From Planctomycetota bacterium (GTDB lineage: Bacteria > Planctomycetota > UBA8108 > JACQVS01), in the NCBI GenBank assembly GCA_016209605.1, contig JACQVS010000160.1, forward strand, positions 1 to 64,000: a DNA stretch of 64,000 nt. The letters are read 5' to 3'. The position numbers were made by a program, and so were the translations under genes. The notes beneath the pieces were generated by a model. It was given only the letters and a program-made list of their open reading frames with translations, did no database searches and was not told the DNA's origin. This document shows positions 58,501 through 64,000 of the stretch, one piece after another (position 1 is the first letter of the stretch; every line of letters starts with the position of its first letter).

Positions 58501-61500
58501 GCTGCGCCGCCAGCCAGCGCTCGAAGTATGAGGGGTCCTGGATGCGGATCTGGCCGTTCTCGTACTCGATCAGCTCATGGTTCACCCGCAGGACGCCGCT
58601 CTTCGGGAAATCGCGAAAGTCCTTGATGGGGAGGGCGTTCGATTGGGAGGAAAGCGACCCCGACAGCTCGGTCGTGAAGTTCGAGCGGCCAGCAGGCAGG
58701 CCGTCGATGAAGAGCTGGATGCCGCCCGAGTAGGCGCCGTCCCAGGCCAGGCGCAGGTGGTACCAGGTGTCTAGGTCGAGGGGGCGCTGGGCGCGGATCT
58801 CGAAGAACTGCTTTCCTTTCGGAATCGAGGGATCGGGAATGGAGCTGTCGTAGATGCGCGCCACCCACTCGGAGGTCTTTTGATCGAAGAGCAGCGAGAT
58901 GCGGTTGCGCTCCTCCTCGGCGCCGGCATCCATGAGGATGAGGAGCCCATCGCGGTTGGACTCTTGCGGGAAAGTGCGGAACTTCACCCAGGTCTCGACG
59001 GCGGCGGGGACATTGGTAAGGTCCATGATGCCGCCGCCCTTCCCGCCCGCTGCCACCCCTCGACCCGATCCGCCGCCGGCCTCGCCGCCGAGGTCGAAGT
59101 CCGGCACCTCCCACGGCTCGCCGCCGGGGAGCTCGAGGCCTTCCCGGGTCTCCCGGAAGTGCTCGATCTGGCCGAAGGTGGTCCGCCCCGCGAAGGTTTC
59201 CGCCAGCTCGAGCCGCAGCGTGCCGCGCTCCGCCCCCGGCACGGCGAAGCGGCTGATCCCGCCGGCGCCGGTTCGCGCATATGTCCAGTGCACCTTGTAC
59301 AAGACCGGCGTGGTCCGGACCAGGTGGCTCCGCGCTCCCGGGAGGCTCACCGAGTGGAAGGCGTGGTCCTCCGGCGCCCGGGGAGTCCAGGGGTTGCGCA
59401 GATAGATCTCGCTGGTGAAGTCGAACTGGGTGAAGAGCAGCCAGCGCTGCACTTCGGGCGGCGACACCTCGACGATCTCCCGCAGCCCCACCTGCGCCAG
59501 CTCGCCCCCCGCCTCGCCGCGCAGGATGCCCCGGCTCGAGATGGTGTACACATCGCCCGAGGCGAAACAGAAGCCGGTGGTCGAGACGCGCAGGAGGTGG
59601 TGGTTCGGCTGGATGGCGTTGAGGTAGAGCGGGTAGACGTCCTGGTCATCGATCGCCCCGGCGTCGGCCGCCTCCACGAAGAGGTCGTGGAGGTCGAGGT
59701 ATCCCTTGAGCGGCCGGCGAGAGCAGATCACGCCGGCGATATGGGCCGCCTCCGCCGGCGTCACCAGGCCGGGCGTCTTCAGGCTGCCGATCCCGCCCGA
59801 GCCCGGATCCTGCCCCTGTCCCCGTTTCTGGCCCGCCGCCTGCTCCTTCTTCCGCTTCTCCTCTTCCTCCTTGGGCCGGAAGCTCCCCGCCGCCGCCCCG
59901 GAGACGCCGGTGAGCACCGCCTGGATCACCCGGGGCGGCGCGGTGTTGACGTTGACCGGATGCCGCTCGAGGAAGTCGATCCAGGCCTCGCGCTCGCCGT
60001 AGCCATTGAGGAGTGGAAAGAGGGTGCTGAAGCCGTAGACGGCTGCACCCCCATGGCCGTGCGTCACCATGTTGTACTCGACGGCGCTCGGATCCCTGCG
60101 GTCGCGGATCCGCACCACCGCAAAGCCGCCGTTTTCATCCGGCCGGGCGATGCGGACCGATCCGCCCCCCGCTTCTCCGGCGAGGATGGCCTCCTCGTTA
60201 ACCTGCGGCTCGGACCACTTCGCGGGCACGGCGGAGCTGACGGTGATGCAGTCCCGGAGCAGCTCCAGGTCCTGCGGCAGGATGGTCTCGATCCCCGGCG
60301 TGCGGTATACGTCCGCCAGGTTCTCGAGGCACGCCTCCAGGTACCGCTTGTCGAACTTCGGCGGCTGGCGCTTCTCCTTCCTGAGCCGCTCCTCGAGGGC
60401 CTTGGCCTCTTTTTGCACTTCTTTGGGATGGAGATGCTCGATCCGCGCCGCGAAGGCGATCGCCGCTCGCATCCCGTAGGCCTTCTCGAGGCCCTCCGTC
60501 ACCGTCCTCGAGACGTTCAGCCGGCGGAAGGTCCGGCGCGCCAGCTCCAGCTCGCGCTTCAGCCCCTCGCCGCGGTCCGATCTGCCGCCCTCTCCCTCGA
60601 AGAGGGCCGGGTCGAGGCCCAGCTCCTCCAGCCTGCTCGCGCGGATGCCGTGCTGGCGGAGGAACTCGGCGGTCAAACCCTCGCCCCGCAGGCGCGTGAG
60701 GAAGAGCGAGGCCACTTGCCAGTTGGAGACCTCCCGCAGCGCCTCCACCGTGGCGAACTCCGCCAGCCTGCTGGCGGTGAAGCCGCCGATGGCCCCGGCG
60801 CGCAGCTTGTGGAAGCCCGCCTTCCAGCCGCGCAGGTCGTAGACCATGGTGCCGATGTCGATAGTGGACCTGGACGGGAGAGAGAAAAAGGCGCCGCGGA
60901 AGCAGCCCTGGAGGACGTTCCCCTTGCGCTCCCGGTAGGTGATGACTTCGCCTGACATGGGCCCGATGACCACCGCGCCGTCAACGGTCCGCGGGTCGCC
61001 GTCATCGCGGAAGGGGCCGGCATCCTCGAGGACCATCACCGCGTCGCCGGGATGGAGCGGCCGCTCGAGGACGCTCGAGCCGAAGAGGTTGGCGAGCAGG
61101 ATTGGCGTGGCGGTGTTGAGGTTGATTTTCCCCTGCTCATCGGCCACCTCCACCGAGGCCGTCAGGCCGCGGGGGTCGCGGAAGGAGATGGGGACCGGCC
61201 CGACCGGCACGGTCGTGGTGCTCTGGCCTCGCTTGCCGGCCGCCTGCAGATCCGTTCCGGAAAGCACGGTCGGCGCCTGGAAAGGGATCTCCGCCGATTC
61301 CGGCATGTGCACGTCCAACTCCCCGGGCTCATCGTAATCCTTCTCCGCCGGCCCTTTTTGCGACTCCATGAGGCCCGGCGCGGCCGGCTGCTCGAACGAT
61401 CCGAACCGTTCCCTCCTTTTCGGCTCGCGCTTTTCCCCCTGGTCCTCCCGGATGACCATGCCGCGGCGCTGCTGGCTGGAGCTGCTCCGGCGCGACGGCC

Positions 61501-61816
61501 GCCGCTTCTCGCTGCTCAGGGAGAACCGGCCGGTCTTGAGCCTGGGCTGATCATCGACCCCGGCCTTTTCCGCCTCCTCCTCCCCCTCGGCGTTGCGGGC
61601 GGTCTTCTCGAGCAGGGCGATGGCATGGTTGCGGGCCGCCTCGGCAGCTCGGCGGGCCTTGACCGAGGCATCGAAGTTCATGCTCGACTTCTCCTGAAGC
61701 ACCATGGCGATGACGAAGGGGGCGCCGATGATGGCCAGCGCCGTCAAGACGAGAAGGACCATCACCAGCGCGACGCCCGCCCGCGCCGCCGTTCTCGAAA
61801 CCTTGAACTCTTTCAT
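55514..61816 (-). CDS. Giant GspK-like pseudopilin with LamG-like domain
   Basis: 2,100 residues; GspK is normally ~330. The start at 61816 is fixed by AAAGGAGG seven bases upstream and by the N-terminus: ARAGVALVMVLLVLTALAIIG is the GspK-type transmembrane helix, without Glu at +5 as is normal for K. The GspK-like core follows: INLNTATPILLANLFG near residue 233 and HPVNVNTAPPRVIQAVL near 620 (the NxNTA helix start of GspK SAM-like domains), with TPAEAAHIAGVICSRRPLKGY and a DLHDLF segment near 700. From ~927 to ~1050 is a concanavalin/LamG-like sandwich (AVETWVKFRTFPQES, WYHLRLAWDGAYSGGIQLFI). The last ~1,000 residues are repeated beta-rich units with WIRYH or EFFY phrases and GxLR turns. It would be an exported tip or surface protein of a pseudopilus. 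It is the third gene of the operon. Confidence 0.75.
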   Translation of the reverse strand: MKEFKVSRTAARAGVALVMVLLVLTALAIIGAPFVIAMVLQEKSSMNFDASVKARRAAEAARNHAIALLEKTARNAEGEEEAEKAGVDDQPRLKTGRFSLSSEKRRPSRRSSSSQQRRGMVIREDQGEKREPKRRERFGSFEQPAAPGLMESQKGPAEKDYDEPGELDVHMPESAEIPFQAPTVLSGTDLQAAGKRGQSTTTVPVGPVPISFRDPRGLTASVEVADEQGKINLNTATPILLANLFGSSVLERPLHPGDAVMVLEDAGPFRDDGDPRTVDGAVVIGPMSGEVITYRERKGNVLQGCFRGAFFSLPSRSTIDIGTMVYDLRGWKAGFHKLRAGAIGGFTASRLAEFATVEALREVSNWQVASLFLTRLRGEGLTAEFLRQHGIRASRLEELGLDPALFEGEGGRSDRGEGLKRELELARRTFRRLNVSRTVTEGLEKAYGMRAAIAFAARIEHLHPKEVQKEAKALEERLRKEKRQPPKFDKRYLEACLENLADVYRTPGIETILPQDLELLRDCITVSSAVPAKWSEPQVNEEAILAGEAGGGSVRIARPDENGGFAVVRIRDRRDPSAVEYNMVTHGHGGAAVYGFSTLFPLLNGYGEREAWIDFLERHPVNVNTAPPRVIQAVLTGVSGAAAGSFRPKEEEEKRKKEQAAGQKRGQGQDPGSGGIGSLKTPGLVTPAEAAHIAGVICSRRPLKGYLDLHDLFVEAADAGAIDDQDVYPLYLNAIQPNHHLLRVSTTGFCFASGDVYTISSRGILRGEAGGELAQVGLREIVEVSPPEVQRWLLFTQFDFTSEIYLRNPWTPRAPEDHAFHSVSLPGARSHLVRTTPVLYKVHWTYARTGAGGISRFAVPGAERGTLRLELAETFAGRTTFGQIEHFRETREGLELPGGEPWEVPDFDLGGEAGGGSGRGVAAGGKGGGIMDLTNVPAAVETWVKFRTFPQESNRDGLLILMDAGAEEERNRISLLFDQKTSEWVARIYDSSIPDPSIPKGKQFFEIRAQRPLDLDTWYHLRLAWDGAYSGGIQLFIDGLPAGRSNFTTELSGSLSSQSNALPIKDFRDFPKSGVLRVNHELIEYENGQIRIQDPSYFERWLAAQPAAQAQQPPGGTLSQPGQGTARLPKGGLKASLQRGAGLDDPGNHRASVRPANHPAGSPAALHGYSLMVDRNYWYHRSDFLFGTGGLRLAGDLLPWKFPPDVWDGIYNYNPKIVPPGGGRGKEGGQVPAGGAAAAGQKQYLAPVFMRVSAAGLTASPSFEWGGQAYFAHEFFQSEGVVMAGGQAVFYRKVPLPSGHPIYNLIAQGDPNNPGGGAKAVNQEPLQGLEVYATYPPGGQVDPTIYDDRTYLRLYSVLASGPVANFYPVEGILELRGARPLWRRLAGEPELYAAGGSVFGHHPDDTVEWIRYHDVSGRMFIGLHHVTVQGKTNVGAARHRDYPRQENHMFHRGGLSQSGAKFSPGGDRLGEPLRLVMEVAGGGAGYGDYVSISTDDPQVYEPMARRVYRASERNDGRFWVSLWDVNPGEYKAFKYNYTAPMNPRLVKFPTGSLPQVGGGRMVFFGDAVRGSPPSASALSALSRNVEEEETSGFVIDEVEKLYDPGLWGAPSALFNRKHVLVPLEGGTVKREPLQTPLGPGEVIAGTIPRDRTISRQNPLDILVVSAGRGNYLFARSIQRGVLSVNDEYFFFENPKALESTAAPQPRGSQAAGRARLTDIQPPDDGRNGLDSQFERIDPRFVGMRSPYARMIVRDLTVDNVSGDFEREGFARIESLNLNNGFEIFYYQGFGGGNFSNCLRGQFHTAVAEPMVVQAGQQGNQPVYRYTNPIQNVTVRLRLIGRGLLGTERKTHGFGDPISLVTCVDVTEITGPMTDVNLAASDTKGFPPVGYLLLDSTLPNRPFEMIAYTGIQGENLFLRPRDEDGKGILRSSFGTVLQPIEPGMFAYAMPFRHFDRYQPETESESLAYFQKSFRMPGATWRSISWRERKPLNNMERLCDLVVAARFDGAPDWSEKPANQKGGIFFFEAPEQSARREDPVFDLDVTADQLDVRVYFRYKRGSFMRVRPDHYRDDWKETPVLELLSVEYEKAGRILRHEETNF

Positions 61817-61863
61817 GGCCAAACCTCCTTTGCCGCCGGCCGGAGCCGGCTGCCGATCTCCTG

Positions 61864-63279
61864 TCATCGCACGCTGCCGATCCGATCGAGGATGATCTCG
61901 ACCTTCCGCCGGCCGCCCAGCCTCTCCTCGATTTTCTTCTCCTCGTCCTCCTCCCGAAGGCCTTCTAGCTCCCGCCCGCTTTTTTCCACCCACTCCTGGA
62001 AGGTGAGGGAGAAGTCCACCACCGCCTGGGTCCTGGCCTCCTTGAGGAGCGGATTGGCGGTCTCCTCGTAAAAGACCAGGCGCACCGGGCGCTCGTGGAA
62101 GCGCGGGTCGAGATGGCCGCGGCGGTTGAAGCGGATGATCTTCCTCCAGCCGAGGATCTTGAAGGCCGGATCGAGGGCGAAGACCACCGGATCGACCAGG
62201 CCGCGCAGGCGCACCTCATCCACCCGAGCGGCGATGGAGCCGCGCGGCGAGCCGATGGTGAGCGGCTCGAGGTCCGCGGGAATGGAGGAGGGGGGCGGCG
62301 GGACCTCCTTCGGGTCGAGCCCCTCGTAGCCCACCGGCGCCGCCTCCCGCTCCAGCTCATCGGCGAACAAGGTGATGGACTTGCCGTCGTACTGGCAGGC
62401 CGCCAGAGTCCAGCGTCCCGGCTGCACCGTCGCCGGGGCGGTGCGGACGCGGTAGTCGCCGATCGCTGCCTCGAGGGCGCCATCGGCGGTCACGCCGAGG
62501 GCAAAGGCCTTCCCCTTGGCGACCACGGCGGCGGTGTGCTCCTCGGCGGCCTCGAGGGCATCCCTGCGCCGCCGCGTCCCCCGCGCCGAATCGGCCCTCA
62601 GGGGCGCGGCGAGAGGCTGCTCCAGCGAGATCCAGGCCCCGACGTGAAGGCCGGCGCGCAGCCCAAAGCGCGAGCTGCTGCCACAGTTGACGTAGCTCTT
62701 CTCCGCCAGGCGCACTCCCTTGCCGACGTGCCCGTCGACGATCTCCGCCCCCACCAGCTCGGCCGGCTCGCCCGAGACTCCGGAGGTGCTGCCGCCAGCA
62801 GACTCCTCGAAGTTCCACTCGCCCACCGACTCGAAGGCGTGGGCGGTGATGCTCCTCGAGACCGGATCGACCACCACGCTCACCGGAATGCCCCAGGAGA
62901 TGGCGGTGTGGCGCGCGGAGAGCAGCAGCCCCTCGGCGCGCGAGGCCGCGGCCGAAAGGCTGTAAATGCGCCGGGCGTACTGGTAGGCGCCGGCGCTGAA
63001 GCCGCCGATGATCGCCAGGATGGCGATGACGGTGAGAAGCTCCATGAGGGTGTAGCCCCTGAGGCGTCCATGGCCGCAACCAAATATCGAAGTGGAACGA
63101 GAAAAAGAGGAAGAGGGATTAACCGCCAAGACGCCAAGAACGCCAAGAAAAGACGCGAGGTGAATAATAGAGCGCTCCTTGGGCACCAAAACTTCACTGC
63201 GGCCCGAGTAGAATATTTGATGTAAGCGCCTAATGCTGAATTGGCCTTGTTGGTCGCGGCCGGTCATAGCCTGATCCAT
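61864..63279 (-). CDS. GspH-like pseudopilin with inserted LamG-like domain
   Basis: 471 residues if started at the ATG at 63279, which has GGAGAG upstream. The cut site (HGRLRG before YTLMELLTVIAILAIIGG, Glu at +5) is ~77 residues from that start, a very long leader, and part of it (HLASFLGVLGVLAVNPSSS) is a translation of the CGCCAAGA repeat block at 63119-63150. A GTG or TTG start inside this stretch would shorten it. The GspH part (AEGLLLSARHTAISWGIPVSVVVDPVSR) is split near residue 150 by ~200 residues of LamG-like sandwich (GKGVRLAEKSYVNCG, VGAWISLEQPL, GRWTLAACQYDGKSITLF). It returns to a pilin-like end (GWRKIIRFNRRGHLDPRF, PVRLVFYEETANPLL). Gap to the K-like gene is 47 bases. Confidence 0.72.
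   Translation of the reverse strand: MDQAMTGRDQQGQFSIRRLHQIFYSGRSEVLVPKERSIIHLASFLGVLGVLAVNPSSSFSRSTSIFGCGHGRLRGYTLMELLTVIAILAIIGGFSAGAYQYARRIYSLSAAASRAEGLLLSARHTAISWGIPVSVVVDPVSRSITAHAFESVGEWNFEESAGGSTSGVSGEPAELVGAEIVDGHVGKGVRLAEKSYVNCGSSSRFGLRAGLHVGAWISLEQPLAAPLRADSARGTRRRRDALEAAEEHTAAVVAKGKAFALGVTADGALEAAIGDYRVRTAPATVQPGRWTLAACQYDGKSITLFADELEREAAPVGYEGLDPKEVPPPPSSIPADLEPLTIGSPRGSIAARVDEVRLRGLVDPVVFALDPAFKILGWRKIIRFNRRGHLDPRFHERPVRLVFYEETANPLLKEARTQAVVDFSLTFQEWVEKSGRELEGLREEDEEKKIEERLGGRRKVEIILDRIGSVR
63119..63150. repeat. Tandem CGCCAAGA block inside the H-like pseudopilin gene
   Basis: AACCGCCAAGACGCCAAGAA followed by CGCCAAGAA: three tandem copies of a (A)CGCCAAGA unit. Its reverse complement (TTGGCGTTCTTGGCGTCTTG) is nearly the sequence at 17957-17976. 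Here it is in frame in the leader region of the gene that ends at 61864, and encodes LGVLGVLAVN. Confidence 0.7.
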
Positions 63280-63285
63280 CGTGTT

Positions 63286-63945
63286 TCAGTCTCTCCAGGA
63301 AGCGATGTCATCGCCGGCGCCGTTCTCGTTCTTGCCGTTGGGCCCGAAGGACCAGATCTGGAACGAGGTCGGCGCCTGGTACGTTCCGGTCTTGTCGCTT
63401 TTGACCGCTTGCACGTCGATCTTCTGGCCCTTGGAGTCGATGTAAGTCAGCTTTTTTCTCGAGCCGTAGTCGCGCTGATGGATGTAGACGAAGGGGTTGC
63501 CCCACATGTCGCAGTACTCGAGCAGCGCCGCGTTGCCGCGGCTCCAGTCGAGCGCCTGCTTGATCCGGGCCAGGTCCTTCGGGGAAAGGTTGTCGCCGTC
63601 GGAGTTGGCGAGGCGGTTGTCGCTGAAGTCGCCGTGGAACGGCCCGCCTTTCCGGCGCGTGCCGGCGTGGGCGATGAGCGACTCGTTCCCCTCGTCAATG
63701 CCGTTCGTGCTCAAGCCCAGGGGCGGATCGGAGAAGAAGGTCGGTGGAAAATCGCCGAAGTTGTTCTTATAGGAGTGGGCGGCCTGCGCCAGCTGCTGGA
63801 TCTCGGCCTGGGTCGCCTTGACATTGGCGAACTTGCGGCCGTACTGGACGCTGACGATGGTCAAGCTGGCGAGGATGGAGATGATGGTCACCACCAGCAG
63901 GACCTCGACGAGGGTGAAGCCCTCGGGACGATGACGGTCGCTCAT
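63286..63945 (-). CDS. GspG-like major pseudopilin
   Basis: 219 residues, first gene of the operon. The short leader MSDRHRPEG is cut before FTLVEVLLVVTIISILASL, with Glu at +5: a class III signal typical of GspG. The globular part has QAEIQQLAQAAHSYKNNFGD near residue 45, the region where GspG has its first globular helix and then YPT; here it is followed by FPPTFFSDPPLG. DMWGNPFVYIHQRDYGSRKK near 145 and FQIWSFGPNGKNENGAGDD near 200 match the GspG DPWGxPYxY and SxGxDGxxGGxGxxDDI landmarks, and the D residues near the end correspond to the calcium site. No ribosome site precedes the ATG: the double-hairpin element ends two bases upstream. The six-base gap to the H-like gene indicates one transcript. 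Confidence 0.88.
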   Translation of the reverse strand: MSDRHRPEGFTLVEVLLVVTIISILASLTIVSVQYGRKFANVKATQAEIQQLAQAAHSYKNNFGDFPPTFFSDPPLGLSTNGIDEGNESLIAHAGTRRKGGPFHGDFSDNRLANSDGDNLSPKDLARIKQALDWSRGNAALLEYCDMWGNPFVYIHQRDYGSRKKLTYIDSKGQKIDVQAVKSDKTGTYQAPTSFQIWSFGPNGKNENGAGDDIASWRD

Positions 63946-63947
63946 AA

Positions 63948-64000
63948 TGCGGGCTTCGCCCGCAACCGAGCTATCCGCAACTTCTCCGCATTCTGCGGAG
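63948..64000. repeat. Double-hairpin dispersed element, copy 2 (cut by window end)
   Basis: Matches 6935-6998 closely: GCGGGC-TTC-GCCCGC (63949-63963), the linker AACCGAGCTAT, then the left arm CCGCAACTTCTCCGCA (63975-63990), a TTC loop and the first seven bases of the right arm before the window ends. Only two bases in the shared part differ (loop bases). The element begins two bases upstream of the start codon of the GspG-like gene, so the mRNA leader would carry a 6-bp GC hairpin right at the ribosome binding position. Confidence 0.85.

Noticed and set aside
58880-60955. Plus-strand open frame of 691 codons
   Set aside because: Antisense to the K-like pseudopilin gene; composition only.
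61817-61993. Upstream extension of the K-like pseudopilin gene
   Set aside because: The ATG at 61816 has a perfect ribosome site, and the transmembrane helix begins right after it.
63119-63150. CRISPR-like tandem repeat
   Set aside because: Units are 8-10 bases with no spacers; it is a simple short tandem repeat.
1-64000. rRNA, tRNA or CRISPR array
   Set aside because: No tRNA cloverleaf signatures (conserved GGTTCGA-type arm with matching acceptor), no rRNA-like stretch and no regular repeat-spacer pattern were found by reading.

Overview
The window reads as a GC-rich chromosomal segment from a Planctomycetota bacterium or a close relative in the PVC group. The evidence is three separate pairs of PSCyt/DUF1549-DUF1553 and Tat-exported DUF1501 genes, a DUF1080 plus SGNH hydrolase, cytochrome-plus-WD40 and pre-peptidase (PPC) proteins, a dockerin-tailed CotH/lamin-tail giant and GH36/GH123-like glycosidases. 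No rRNA, tRNA or CRISPR array was recognised. Protein identities are read from motifs and general family knowledge; no searches were run.

Layout. Positions 1-7000 hold a gene end and a minus-strand group: a GH36-like alpha-galactosidase, a DUF4091/GH123-like glycosidase and an unknown secreted protein with a conspicuous double-hairpin element upstream. 7128-11553 is the first DUF1549/DUF1501 pair. 11773-15009 (minus) is a compact three-gene cassette of unknown role: a regulator with two copies of a PLD-like sensor domain and a winged helix, a protein with only the ATP-binding start of a protein kinase, and a Ppx/GppA-like ASKHA protein. 15729-24412 holds a DUF1080-SGNH fusion, a serine-recombinase tail remnant, the second DUF1549/DUF1501 pair, an SMP-30 lactonase-like gene and a decayed GH36 gene that lost its catalytic core. 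24630-34693 holds a GH127-like glycosidase, a PPC protein, the third DUF1549/DUF1501 pair and a cytochrome/WD40 protein, tightly packed and probably cotranscribed.

34852-39714 is a 1,620-residue DUF4011-helicase-nuclease protein of the Hhe type, a likely phage-defence gene. The 5.6-kb CotH/dockerin gene after it is bracketed by an exact 19-bp direct repeat. 45439-48745 has a ParB-like orphan and a coupled housekeeping operon (HIT, PTS EIIA, DNA polymerase III delta). 48794-53682 looks like an accessory insert: an unknown anchored protein, a TM0106-type RecB nuclease/helicase without its normal N-terminus, and an excisionase-like HTH protein.

53768-63945 (minus) is a five-gene pseudopilin operon in the order G-H-K-J-I, with no ATPase, platform protein or secretin visible. 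Its K-like member is about 2,100 residues, roughly six times the usual length, and both the K-like and H-like members carry LamG-like carbohydrate-binding domains. The same double-hairpin element seen near 6,950 lies directly against the start codon of this operon.

The strongest candidates for undescribed biology are the giant-K pseudopilin operon and the PLD-like/kinase-stub/Ppx cassette. Next come the repeated 5'-leader element and the flanked CotH gene.
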